Shown here: positions 40,150 through 51,621 of the stretch, in pieces
How the letters are laid out: the number at the start of each line of letters is the position of its first letter
Position numbering within the stretch: position 1 is the stretch's first letter
NCBI GenBank assembly: GCA_002749535.1
Contig: MZZL01000401.1
Location: 749,165 to 813,164 of the forward strand
DNA from: Apophysomyces variabilis
Taxonomy: Eukaryota; Mucoromycota; Mucoromycetes; Mucorales; Mucoraceae
Direction: 5' to 3'
DNA length: 64,000 nt
Made by a program: the position numbers and the translations under genes
Notes under the pieces: generated by a model
Seen by the model: only the letters and a program-made list of their open reading frames with translations
Told to the model about the DNA's origin: nothing
The model's database searches: none

Positions 40150-40993
40150 ATGCGAGCAATGCATATATCTGGCAGCTTGGTTATTGTTGCAATGGCAATA
40201 GCTTCAGTAGCCGGATATCTCCCAGATGATACAGACGGTGGTAGTGGTTCACCTACTGCTACTGCTTCAAGTCAACCATACAGTAACGCCACATATAGAA
40301 TAGTGTAAAGCGAAAATCTCAACTGCCACTTAGTTGGACTACCTGTGGGATCCTGGACCATACTAGAGCTCAACGAGACCATGCGAACATCGGTATGCCA
40401 ACAGCAGATCACCTTTTGTAATGTAAGTATTACGGCGAACAAACTAGGAATCGACAGATCCCTTCGTTTCTTACTTTTCTTTTATTTTGTAAAAGGGACA
40501 ATGTGGAAACGGGTACCCAGCCTCTTCCAAGCAAGTACATGCAAACGAAAACAACTATCCCCTAAAAAGAAAGTTGCTTAACCATTTGCTTCAATAGCTT
40601 TTGTAACGAGACTACAATGGCGTGGGGATGTAAATGTCAGGTAGTGCTTTTTTATTTATTAATTTATCCTCTCTGTGATACTTAAATTGCTCGTATTAGA
40701 ACAAGATTCCAGCATGTCCTCCATATCAATGGCCAGTAGTCGTCGCGGAATGTCGTGGGCGGACGGAAGCTTGCCAGGACGGATGTACTTATGGACCCAC
40801 TAAAGAGCTCTGTCATCAGTCATGCGAGAATTATTACAAGTGCAATCAACCCGGTGCTCTACGAAGCCATCTACAAACTGACCGGCCAGACCAAGTCCCA
40901 ATCTATAATCTCCCAACTAATGCAGCCGGTTACCCAAATGGTGATATTTATCTACTTCTTTTCATTACTGTAATATCTTCCCTTATTCCCTAA
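40150..40993 (+). CDS. Secreted cysteine-rich protein with probable GPI anchor (DUF7707-like)
   Basis: Extracellular or wall-attached protein of unknown role. Exons 40150-40282, 40334-40422, 40496-40530, 40598-40640 and 40700-40993 give 197 residues. An N-terminal signal peptide (SGSLVIVAMAIASVAG) is followed by a Ser/Thr linker. The Cys-rich domain has SVCQQQITFCNGQCGNG, SNFCNETTMAWGCKC, ACPPYQWPVVVAECRGR, EACQDGC, CHQSC and YYKC. It ends in a hydrophobic tail (YLLLFITVISSLIP) after a small-residue stretch, as in GPI-anchored proteins. Cysteine spacing resembles a fungal secreted family named DUF7707; this is from memory and not verified. The third intron appears to use a GC donor (AA|GCAAGT), since no GT donor keeps the frame. 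Confidence 0.75.
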
Positions 40994-41199
40994 GCAAGAT
41001 AGTCTATTCATGGATTCTAACAAAAGGGAAGACATAAAAGAATAATAATATCGTAAGGACCCGTCATGGGATTTTAGTTGCGCCATGAATTGTATAATAC
41101 AAATAAAGAAGTTTGAATAAAATGCATGAAAAATTGCGAGCCATAACGTCTGGAAGCAGTGACAGAACCAGACATTCTCTAATGCTGCATTGTTTTGTA

Positions 41200-41933
41200 T
41201 CAGGAAATAATACAGCACTGACAGCATGGATTTTCAGCAGGCGAAATTGATTGGCGTTTTCTGGATGCGAAACGATAACGTGAAAAAGCCTCGTCTTGAG
41301 CGTCTACGTTACTATCGCTGCTTCGTGAATGTACGTTTGTTCGCATATGATCTCTTTGATTACCAGCACATGCTTGTGCATCGCCTGCGATGTTTGACGG
41401 GTAACGGCTTCGTGAGGTGGACTCGGCTCCAGATAAAATCCCCAATTCACTGTCCATGAGGATCAGCGTGTCAAGACTGTCCTCACTCATCTGCCATAGT
41501 GATGGGTGTCGATAGAGTCCAAAGTGAATATCGCCTGCAGTCATCGTTCCTTGATAAGGATTGGCAATGGCTGGAACGTTGCGGCCAAAGGCATCATCAT
41601 CAAAAATCTGCACTCGCGTCCGTCGCTCAAACGCCTGATCAAGCACAGCAAGATGGCGATTGGAAAGACGCCGTTGATCCATTCCATTGGTGGAATACCA
41701 GTATGTTGCCATCGAAAGTGGAGAAGAGAAAAAAAGCGTATATGAATAGGCATACGAAGGAGCAAAGAGGAAAAAAGGAAAGGAAAAAGGTTAAGGGGAG
41801 ACGAAGGGAGCAAAAAAGGGTCGCGTGATGCAACTCATCCGATACAGACAACGCCGGTTACTAACAAAAAGATAGAAGCCAACAGCAACGCAGTGAATAA
41901 TGGATAGTTCCAGGATAAGCTATGACTCCTCAT
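41200..41933 (-). CDS. Unrecognised single-pass membrane protein
   Basis: No homologue recognised. Proposed exons 41933-41862 and 41634-41200 join in phase to 168 residues. MRSHSLSWNYPLFTALLLAS begins a membrane segment. A soluble tail follows with FERRTRVQIFDDDAFGRNV, an acidic SEDSLDTLILMDSEL patch and a Ser/Arg-rich end closing in CCQCCIIS, a cluster that could be palmitoylated. The intron would be about 227 nt, long for this genome, with a GTAACC donor and a long pyrimidine tract before GATCAG. The open frame also extends upstream of this ATG (FGDYELFRHDYRDL), so the start is uncertain. Confidence 0.35.
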
Positions 41934-42607
41934 GTCTGCAATTGAAGGTGTGAGATCCCGATAATCGTGTCGGAACAACTCATAATCACCAAACCATGTC
42001 TTTTCTTCCCTTCCTAGGGGTTTGACTTCCTTGACTAGAGCTTGCTACTCTTGTCAAATAAGCATGAAATATGCCTTTATGCATCTAATTGACATGTATT
42101 ATCTTCAACTAATTCTTTCTTGCTGGGCTGATACACCTTATGTATCCCCTTGTCTTCTCCAATCGCTAAATAAGTAGTATCAAGGGAAGGACCCACATGT
42201 TGCCATGTTCTGTAGGTACGTGTTAAAGCATAGCAAAGATATCGAACTACCATATGCTGCAGCATGTCTTCGCAATATATTTCGCTTGTAATGAGAAGCT
42301 ACAGGTCACAGATAAGGAATTTACAGTATGTAAAAGTCTATGTTTTATGGTGTCCGTCTTTGGCAAGCATGGTTTCTAAGGCATTAATCAGTTCAATACA
42401 GGATTGGGAGGTACTTTTTCTAATCAAGCTTCTCTTAATTTACAGCAGCTGCCACAAAAATTGAAATAAGGTGTGCTTTTATTCGTGAGTAATTTGGTTT
42501 TAGTCAGATTTTACACGTGATGCTGAGGCCCATGCTCATTGTTTGCCGGTATTTTGGATTGAAATCAGTAAATATTATCCACCTACATACGCAAAAAAAG
42601 ATATCAT
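41934..42607. other. Spacer with unassigned frame
   Basis: Between the unknown membrane protein and PSD. A 62-codon minus frame (42265-42077, with KVYQPSKKELVEDNTC) may be an upstream exon of the membrane protein gene or nothing. Confidence 0.3.
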
Positions 42608-44344
42608 CTATGGTTCTTGCACAAAATCACCTAATGATTCGCCCATCTTGATCGACTGTCCATGGGTTAAATTGAATCTGAAAGACTTGGGAGCTTCGAA
42701 TACAAGAACAACCGTGGATCCGAGGTAAAATCCTCCCATTTCATCGCCATAATGAACAGCCTTTCCGTTCAAAAGTTTACTAGCTGACTTGTAGGAGACT
42801 TCGGTATATGTGCCTGTCGGAAGATCTTCTTTGCGATTCGTTTTAAGAGCCTAGCTATATGATGAATATTTACAATGCAGTTAACCAATGCAGTACCTCA
42901 TCAAAGTTGATCTTAATGGATCCAACGTTAGTAGCACCGACAGGAATCATCGAAAAGAATCCATATCTCCATTTACCAAGCAAAACAACACGCTCGTTCA
43001 ATACGAATAAGTTTTGCAAGAGATTTACGAAATAAGGCGACACCGAGAAAAGTTCACCTAAGCTTAGTTTCAGTTCATTTATTCTGCAGTAAAAGAAAAT
43101 TTTGTTTTTTACCTGCAAAGTGTCTTCTGGTTTGAACAACCCAATTGGTAGGGGAATGAAAACGATGGTAATCTCCAGGGGATAAGTAGACCACGCAAAA
43201 GTATAATGCATGACCTGGTTTGACTTTATGTTCGCCCACATTAGCAGGAGAAACTTCGGTTTGTTTCATGACTGCACGAGCCTCCTTGTCATCTGTGGTC
43301 TCGTCTGAAGAGCGAGAAAGACCGTCTGGCCCAACTGAACTTGGGGCCTGGATGGAACGGCCACCAGCTCCAATGAGATTATCCAACGAGTATTCTATTC
43401 CGTTGACATTCGCGAATGACTCTTCGTCTACAATATCACCCGAGTCACCCATCACAGCATCTGTAACGGGTCCAGTAGACTGATGAACTTCTCCCAGAAG
43501 AGCGTCCAGAGAGTATGTCACCCCTTTGATTTGCTCGATTTGTCGTCCCTCCTCAACGATGCCGAAATGCAGAACGTTACCATCGGCTGGTGATACCTGT
43601 TTTGATACAATGAGTTTATATCCTTCTAAAAGGCTATGACTGCACTTACAACAGGTGCCTTGGCAATGGGCCGTGCACCTTCTTTCAATTCCCGATAAAA
43701 AAAGGAAGAAAGATTCGGGTAGCTGTAAAGATCGGGGTTCTTCATCTCGTCGAGGTTACAGCCGAAAATCCAACTGTACAACTTAAATCCGGCTGGTCGA
43801 AGAAACGTAGGAATCGTCAGTGAATTAAAAGCACCCCACAATCGGGACATGGTACGCAATGGCAAAGCTGCTGCAACATGAACCTAGGTTTACCTCATAA
43901 GCGCTACGTTTGTGATGGAGGTAGATCTTTTACCTGCCACGGTCCTGATGCTATATATCTCGGACGATAGCTGTGCACCTCTTCTAGTCTTCTAGTTTCG
44001 CGTTCTTTTATGCGTCGATACTGGATATAAGCAATTACTGCTAGACCGAGACCAACTGGGATAGGGTACCACTTGATTTCTGTATTGTTCCAACTATTCT
44101 TTATATTTTCTAAATGAGCAGTTGAAAACTTAATGGACACGGAGATTCTTTTGAGATATGGTCTGTGTGTTTTGAACATACCCCAAAAAGGCTTGTACTG
44201 GGTTTGTTGTTCATGAAATTTCGGGGCACTGGTGTGGAATGCGTTGGCGCACGGGCCATATGGTTTCATTAATAGGCTTCTGCCTCGATTGACCGTCTTC
44301 CTGCAGCCTGCTCGCCACGCACCACTCAACTTGGCGATAGACAT
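42608..44344 (-). CDS. PSD1: Phosphatidylserine decarboxylase, mitochondrial type
   Basis: Converts phosphatidylserine to phosphatidylethanolamine at the inner mitochondrial membrane. Exons 44344-43934, 43883-43650, 43596-43113, 43057-42897 and 42850-42608 give 510 residues. ATG at 44344 opens a basic, Ser-rich presequence. A membrane segment ([16 protein letters not shown]) follows, then the core: [64 protein letters not shown] and [16 protein letters not shown]. The LGST motif is the self-cleavage site that creates the pyruvoyl group, and is intact. An insertion between VSPADG and YLSPGD contains two related motifs, [11 protein letters not shown] and [11 protein letters not shown]. Ends about 110 bp from the left end of the MULE on its 5' side. 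Confidence 0.94.
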
Positions 44345-44448
44345 GCTGGGCAAGGATAACTGCCATTGAAGGTTTGAGCTTGCCCTTCTAAAATTCACGA
44401 AACAGTCACACCAGGGGGTGGAGCGGTTTAGGTTTAAAGTTTGTTGGT

Positions 44449-44456
44449 TTTATTTA
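44449..44456. repeat. 8-bp target-site duplication, left
   Basis: TTTATTTA immediately outside the left terminal inverted repeat; identical 8-mer at 48697-48704 outside the right end. Confidence 0.8.
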
Positions 44457-44760
44457 GGGAATTACTACGCGCACTAAACGTTGGTGACCTCGCGCACTAA
44501 AAGTTTGGGTCACTTTAGTAGCTTTCCCTTTTCATACGGCGTCAACCAATCATCGCCGCAGGCTTCTCTAAGGCAATGCCAGCTTTTTAGTGCGCGAGCT
44601 GGCCATCACTCGCCATACATGGCGCGTCACACTTTAGTGCGCGAGATGGCCATATACTTTGTATCAGCTTTTAGTGCGCGAGATGACCATATACTTCATG
44701 TTAACTTTTAGTACGCAAAATGACCATACACTTCATGTTAACTTTTAGTGCGCGGGATAG
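44457..44760 (+). repeat. MULE left terminal inverted repeat and subterminal repeats
   Basis: About 130 bp of terminal repeat ending near CAATGCCAGC, then five imperfect units of about 35 bp, each with TTTAGTGCGCGA(G) followed by (TG)GCCATATACTT or a close variant. Confidence 0.85.
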
Positions 44761-45112
44761 TCTAGCTAACTTATAAAGAAAGCTCGTTTATATTGTTAAG
44801 GAAAGTTTTAACGTTATTTGACACGAGTTGAATTAGAGCAACAATGGATTAAACATTGTTACAAAAGCTTCAAGGAGGAAAAAATGGAACTACTTGGAAT
44901 TTTGATCATCAAAATATGTCAATTGCAAAAATTCTAACCAGCTAATAATGGTACAAAGATGACATAGAAATAAAAAATGAATATAATAAAAGAGAAAAAG
45001 TGCTAGCGAACTACAATATATCAGGATGATATTCAATTTTCACAGCTTGTTTTTTTATGTGCAGATATATCCATATGGTTTTGTAAGAGGCCATAGGGAG
45101 TTGCAGATCTTG

Positions 45113-48083
45113 TCACACCTTTGCGTGTCTTGACATCACGGGAGGCAATTCGATCTTTATACTGAGTTTGACCATAATGGTATCCCAGTGAATATTGTTG
45201 CGATAATGCATGATTAATGGTCTTGGTTGCGGGTTTTCTTTTAACGGCTGCCTAAACGGCAGATATAGCATCGAGCTATGCTCTACGACCCCCCTGAGGA
45301 ATAAAAGGCAACAGGAGTGGCAAAGGTGTCAGCAGCGAGCTGTAAATCCGTTCCGCCATCAAGCCAGTAGGTAAGTGGACATGGTGACATAGCATGTTGC
45401 TCCGTCTCTGACGTAATTCCATATCCCATCCTTTTTCTCATTGAGCTATACAATTCATCAGAGTTAAAGCACACATGCTTTTTATACAGCTCTGAATGGG
45501 AAGGAAGGTGGCTAAGCATCGCTCGTTTGACTGTGAAGTACTGATCTTCATTTCCATAAAGCTGATTAGCCAAAGACTGGAAGCCACACCAACCATCACC
45601 CACTATAGCAACCGACTTGACTACTACATGTGCCGGGATGTCTGGGTGTACGTTGCTATATACGGGGTTTAGTAAGAAATTGGATTACAAATATATAGTC
45701 TGTAGCACTTTTTTACATACTTCACAGTAGCATCCCCATATCTCTGTTTCTTGGCTGGCCAGAGCATCTCTACCTCGTACTCCTCCATCTTCGACTGCTT
45801 CTTTTTGTCATCCAAGACTACCTCAACAGATTCTTTAGCCTTGTTGCATTCTTCTCGTTTCTTCTGTAGTTCTTTCGCCTTTTCTTTTTCTTCTGCAAGT
45901 TCAAATGCTGACGGCAAACGTGAACCTTTAGTTTGCTTTGGCCGACCTCTGGTTTTTATATCGGTCGGAAAGTTTATATCATCAATTGCCACGGGGGAAA
46001 AGTTTTCTGCAACAGTGGTAATTTCCCGCACCAAATCGACACGTTGCTGTGTAGTTTCGCAGTATCTATATCCATCAATCAACGCATTTATAGCCTTCGA
46101 CAATTCAACGTCCACATGCGACTCATAGCTTTTAGCCGTAGGAAGAGTGACATAATCCTCTAAAAACTGTTATTAGCATCTACTTCAAACGGTCATAGAA
46201 AATAATTGATATGGAAATACTGACCATCTGTGATTTAAAGTAACCACCGTCTACCAACAATTGATGGGCTTAAGACTTCTGTTTTGTCATTTGAAAGTAT
46301 ATGGCGGCACGGCAAGCCATAGTTGATTTTGGTAGCACATTGGCATTGCTCAGTTTTTTCGCTATCTTCCATATCCCATGCTCGGTAGAGCTCTTTTTTG
46401 ATGCGGGTCATGGCGTAATGGCATACTTTAGCCTCATGCAACTTGCTCAAGGCATTGATCATCAATTGATCAGTAGCCTGATTGTCATTGATCACCAGAC
46501 GCTTCAATGATTTCTTGTTGTATTCAAATTGACTACTGATATCCTATTATGATTAAAAGTATCAATATCAACATGGAACTGTGTTGTATAATGTCCTTAC
46601 ATTTTTGGTCAACCAACTATGTATGGCCTTGATCAGCTTTATTATACGTCCTGGTGTCTGAAGTATCTGCTTGATACTCCAATGAGCACCTTTGATTCGT
46701 TGAGTTGTGCGAGCGCCCAAATGAACATGTTTCTCTGCTCATGGACCACACCATTTCTCTTTATATGAAAGTAGCCTAAAAGAATAAAAGCAATATAAGT
46801 ATAACTAAAAGAAGCATAACGTAATAAATACCCGTCAAGGTAGCTGTTAAGCTCTTCTGACTTATCGGTCTCTTTTACCATGTTTCGGTATTTTGCTTCT
46901 GCATCAGTAAATTTTACCTCATTACGGGACCAGATCATGCCTGCAACAGCACCTTTGAAAAAATCTTCATGCTCTTCTGTTTCTGGCTTAAAGCACCCTG
47001 CCGCATGTGTCTTGAAGTTATTCATTATATGCCAAGCACACAGCAAATGAGGCACATCAGGGAATACGGCAGATAACACGCTGCCAAGTGTTTTGTCATC
47101 ATCAGTTCCGAAGAGACCGGGGGACACATCTACGCCAAACACTTCCGTCTTTAAATTCTTCAAAATCCATTTATATGAGAGTAGTTTCTCATCAGAAACG
47201 AGCACAGATGCGACGAAAAATCCACGAGGAACAGATTTACCGTATTCTGACATCAGATTGTCGACACCAAAGATATTAACGAGCGGCATTTTGTTGATGT
47301 TCGTCTTGTATGTAGCATCAATTATCACAACTTCACGGAAGCGACGAGCACGTTCCACAGCCCCAGGATGAGTTATGAACAAGGATTTAATGGTATCCTC
47401 ATCACGAAATTCCCAGACAGAGTAACCGTGGGCACAAAGAAAGTCATACACTTCTCGAACTTGGTTCTGCGAATTGTACTGGGAAAATTTTTGCTTGAAG
47501 TTGTAGATGTCTTTAGCCACCATAAATGGCTTTCCATCAAGGTCTTTGCTGACGCGATCAATCTGGGATGGCTTGACACCTGCTTCCGTGAGTTCAGCGA
47601 CCTTGACCTGTGTCTCTCCATCAAGTTTACGGGCATTATGATAGACGATCTTTTCTCTTGACCGCTCTTGAGTGTGAAAGTCGATCTTGGATCTCTCACG
47701 CTTAACGGTCCAAGCACCTTCTTTATTAGTATACGAGGCATAAATGACCCAGGAGCAACCAATTTTCTTTGTAGTACGCCTTGGTTTACGTTTTGTTACT
47801 CCATTAATGCAAACGTATCGGTTGCTTGGCATATTCTCTTCAACTACAGCTGCATCCTTCTCAGTAGGTTCAACATTATCATCTGTAGCTTTTCCAGACT
47901 TGGCCCGATGGTCCCTATGTTGACCATCATGGATGCACTGAAAGTAGCAGAACTGGGTGCCACTGTCCTTAATGGTTCCGCTTCTTTGATGATGTCGAAT
48001 CCATCTACATTGATTGCCTGATCACAGATTGCGCTATAAAGATCAGCGCGGGTGGGATACTTCTGGTTGATGATCTTATCCAT
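45113..48083 (-). pseudogene. MULE transposase with SWIM zinc finger and C-terminal OTU domain, frameshifted
   Basis: Order on the minus strand. A FAR1-like N-terminus (48083 to about 47700) has CYFQCIHDGQHRDHR. The MULE DDE core spans 47830-46600: EVVIIDATYKTNINKMPLV with the first Asp, FGTDDDKTLGSVLSAVFPD and LLCAWHIMNNFK. The core ends in RTTQRIKGAHWSIKQ. A SWIM finger CQCATKINYGLPCRH lies near 46350. A KTRGRPKQTKG linker with coiled coil spans 46115-45669. The OTU protease-like domain (45610-45113) has VGDGWCGFQSLA (Cys) and YRNNIHWD (His). Three lesions are seen: a one-base shift near 47978-47982, a TGA at 46741-46739, and a shift in the C6 tract at 45289-45294. An intron at 46831-46776 has good splice sites. 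All other parts are well preserved, so decay is recent, or the breaks are errors. Confidence 0.8.
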
Positions 48084-48379
48084 GAGTTCAAATAGAGCTT
48101 GTTTAGAGTAGGATGCTATTAAATGAAAAAAGAAAGCAGTAATTCAAAGGTTATCTTTTTGCCATCTATTTATGCAAAGTTTTTCAGGAACCGTAATCAT
48201 CAGTCACTTGATGCAATAAAAAGTTTTAGTGTTTAATACAGCTAATAGTAGGCTGCGTGACAAACTTTAGAAAAAGTGCATTGTCCACTATGCAGTATAA
48301 AACTTTTCACCTTATTCAAAGTTACTTATACTGTATACTAAACATTGCCACGAGATATACTGTAGATCTCACGCACTAA

Positions 48380-48696
48380 AAACATATATATAATGGATTA
48401 TGCACCCTGCACGCTAAAAATTCATATGAAGCATATTATTTCTCTCGCCCACTAAAAGGTGACATGAAGCGTATGGTCATCTTGCGCACTAAAAGTTAAC
48501 ATGAAATATACGGTCATCTCGCGCACTAAAAGCTGACACGAAGTATATGGCCAGCTCGCGCACTAAAAAGCTGGCATTGTCTTAGAGAAGCCTGCGGCGA
48601 TGATTGGTTGACGCCGTATGAAAAGGGAAAGCTACTAAAGTGACCCAAACTTTTAGTGCGCGAGGTCACCAACGTTTAGTGCGCGTAGTAATTCCC
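48380..48696 (-). repeat. MULE right terminal inverted repeat and subterminal repeats
   Basis: Reverse complement of the left end: the same 130-bp terminal block with very few differences, and about four subterminal GCGCACTAAAA units. Confidence 0.85.
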
Positions 48697-48704
48697 TTTA
48701 TTTA
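48697..48704. repeat. 8-bp target-site duplication, right
   Basis: TTTATTTA directly after the right terminal repeat, matching 44449-44456. Confidence 0.8.
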
Positions 48705-50762
48705 ACATCTCTATTTGAACACAGCGTCTGTGACAGACATATTTGCTCGAGACAGCTCAATTACAGGTGAATGTACAGACAAGAGAAAAGCATGCTAACT
48801 ACGACGACAGACCGAACAAATTTAGCCAGAGGTGGATTTGATTTGAGACACAGGTAGGGAAGCGACCACGGTAATGGCTGATTTTGCATAACACGGTAGA
48901 GAGCGAAGTTGAGACTGCGGTAAAAACTCTTGCGGCGGAACGAATCGAACCAGTGGTTCTTGCATTGCGAATCGTGGCGTTTATCTACACCGGCAGGGGC
49001 CGAAGCCCCTGGAGCGATTTACAGCTTTTTGCATGTTAATTTGCGCCACTTATAAAACGTGTTTATGCTGATGGGAAATAAATTTGCCGCTGACATAGTG
49101 CCGTAGCAGAGTGCTCGAAGGTTCAAAAAACCAGCCACGCTTCCACTGCACATAGTCCGAATCTTGCATAGATCCAGGATAAGGATAACAATGATGTAGT
49201 ATGCTTTTGCTACTTTACGACAATGTTCATTCAAAAAATGAAAAATGGAATAGAACGAGGAGAACCAATACATCCATCAATGTCATTGTATTCTCGTAAT
49301 TTACACTGATTGCAGGAAGTTCAGTTAAGGATGTTACATAGACTGGTGGATGCTGACTTCCTACAGTAATATGAATAAACCACGAGTGAAAAATAAAATA
49401 ACTTTTTGATTATTGATCGACTAACCAAAAATGCCCGCCAGTTCATGCATATAAACTTGTCAATTCAGACATATAATCATTTCATCGATAGGTGACATCG
49501 TCATTGGACATACTGTGCTTTCAGCCCCTCTTAGATTCTTTTGACGCAGCTTGCTTCATGACATCCATCGACAACAATTGCCCTATCTGCGCGACTATAC
49601 AAACATTAACGTGGCATACCATGACGCCCCTCCTTTGATAAGACGATATGTCGTCTTTCATTCATCTTTTCTTTTGGCTTTATCTCGAACTGCACTTTTA
49701 ATTACATGACCTAGGATACGTTCATCACTCCTACATATGACAAAAGCACGTTGTCAGTCAAAGCGCATAAACATGAGAAGACTATTTTAACTTTCTCTCT
49801 TCCAAGAAATGACACAATCTTGAAATAAAAAGGGATGCATAAGGCAGCTTTAAACAGAAGCATTGAATGAAACAAGTACGACAAATTGGATGTTATTACT
49901 ATCATGCAGCCATTTAACCTCATAACACAATAGATCTTGAACATCATACTTGAGGCATCTCTCATTGCATACTCTTCTGGTTAGGGCTTGAAATAGGCGG
50001 GCCTTAACCGGTTGGGTCGTAACTGGGCCAGGTCAGGATATTGACCCATGGCCCGCTGGACTGGCCCAAGATCTTAATCCAGAACCCGGCACACCATATT
50101 CCGGATATTCTCGACAACCCGAAGGATTGGGTGATTTGGATAACAAAGCGGAAGACAAGAAACTAGAGAAAAATGCTATTATAGTTTTTAACTTCGCTAT
50201 TCTACAGCCCGAAAATACAAATAAGTAAAGCACTCTCTATAGGATGTGGGTGGGCATCGAAGAACAATCCATGATTTCCCCAGGATTCTCCTCCTCGCCG
50301 ACTCCCAGACTAGCGTTAGGATACCATGGGAGTAAGTGAAAAGGTAGTATGTCATTCTCATTTACCAACCATGATTTATACTTCACGCTAGTTGGATGAA
50401 TCTGGTGTTTATTGGAGGATCGAGTTGATGAGAGTAAAATATACTTGCCGCGGGAGCCATTTACTAATAACTTATATAAATTATTTCCTCCTTTCCCTTG
50501 AAGAGGAATCGCAACAGCATAATGCAAAAAATAATATAGCGATATCTTCTTTATTTTACTCTTAATCAGAGTAGATCATTGTGACAATGTTGATAAAGAG
50601 TTATAATTAAAGTAACGTAACCAAAGCAAGCATCATCAGAACGGCAGAGCTATTCAGAGTATAAAGCACCATTGTCAATAAATTCCAATTCATCTGGCTT
50701 AGTAATTTTGTTTTCTTTGTTTATCTTTCCTTTCTCACCTTTATGCTCCCTTTATTTTTGTA
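48705..50762. other. Gene-poor region
   Basis: About 2 kb without a supported gene. Contains a GC-rich patch near 48990-49015 (GGGGCCGAAGCCCC hairpin) and another near 49990-50110 with GGGCCAGGTCA ... TGACCCATGGCCC, a potential stem-loop. Function unknown. Confidence 0.35.
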
Positions 50763-51010
50763 ATGGAGCGAAAAAGAGCAGTACAGTTTGGTGATGATTG
50801 TCCCAGAGAGACAATGGCTTTGGCAATATCCCGCGCAGAAAAAACCAAAGCATGCTTTGGAACATGGGATCAGGTGATTCATCGCTGCTTAAACGGCGAA
50901 AGATACCTGACCATGGCAAGCTAAAGACAGATCTCCTGGAACGTAAGCGCCTGCCTAAGTGTAGCAGCGCAGGTTACAGATATGACTTCATGGCCTTCTG
51001 TGCAAATTAA
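50763..51010 (+). CDS. Small unrecognised two-exon gene
   Basis: ATG at 50763 after a pyrimidine-rich leader opens MERKRAVQFGDD. Exons 50763-50873 and 50921-51010 join in phase across a 47-nt intron (GTGATTC ... CTGACCATGGCAAG) with a CTGAC branch site close to the acceptor. The product would be 66 residues, basic, soluble, with ISRAEKTKACFGTW and LLERKRLPKCSSAGYRYDF. No family recognised; it could be chance. Confidence 0.35.
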
Positions 51011-51621
51011 CTTATTTAGGCTAAATTTTGTACTTCATCTATTTGTACATTTAGTCTGCTTGCATAGATGTTCATATATAAAGACGGACCTTGATATCTT
51101 AGGATCATCACGTTTCTGATATACTCAAACACACAATAAATCATTCTACACATGGTTCCTACTTAAGTCGGCTATTAGGATCTGACTCATGTCAGCAATG
51201 ATTGGGACGTGCTTATCCAAGAATTCAAGAAACTATTTTAATACTCAAACTCTGTCATCATTTTGATATCATTTAGACGTGTCCTAAACTTTTTATCCTT
51301 TGGATAGCACAAGTATTAATCGAGAAACGAAGAAGGGTAAACTTTAGACTGCCAAGAGAGGTGACCATATATCATGAGAAAGTTTATGCGCATCATTATA
51401 ATTGGTTTTATAAACATGGTAAAAAAAAAAGGGCTTTTCATTATAACTGACCAATCGTAAAAAAAACTTCTCAAACTGAAAAAGAAAGTTGTCAAAGCAA
51501 GAAAAAGAGTCGCACAAGGTATAAATTGGCAAACAAAGAAAATAACTTCGTTGTCTTTGTCCTCTCCTTATTTTTCTCTTGGCTTGATTTGTATACGGAT
51601 CTCTCTTTTCTCTACTAGAAC
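51011..51621. other. Spacer upstream of Fanzor-like locus B
   Basis: About 610 bp, AT-rich, ending in a pyrimidine-rich leader (TCTCTTTTCTCTACTAG) just before the ATG of locus B. No gene. Confidence 0.4.

Larger units (their letters stand above)
44457..48696 (-). mobile_element. Complete Mutator-like element (MULE), 4.24 kb
   Basis: DNA transposon bounded by GGGAATTACTACGCGCACTA and its exact reverse complement, flanked by the 8-bp duplication TTTATTTA. Terminal inverted repeats are nearly identical over about 130 bp and are continued by tandem TTTTAGTGCGCGAGATG-type units. It contains one transposase gene on the minus strand. It inserted about 110 bp upstream of PSD1, in what is probably that gene's promoter region. 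Confidence 0.9.

Noticed and set aside
44580..44760. Regularly spaced repeats that could suggest a CRISPR array
   Set aside because: They are subterminal MULE repeats, imperfect, mirrored at the other element end, and in a eukaryotic genome.
48936..49015. tRNA-like sequence on the minus strand (GGTTCGATTC plus a D-arm-like stretch)
   Set aside because: The acceptor ends do not pair and no clean five-pair anticodon stem could be drawn; I do not call a tRNA.
49990..50110. GC-rich stem-loop as a non-coding RNA gene
   Set aside because: A short bulged stem is visible, but there is no promoter, terminator or second copy to support a gene.
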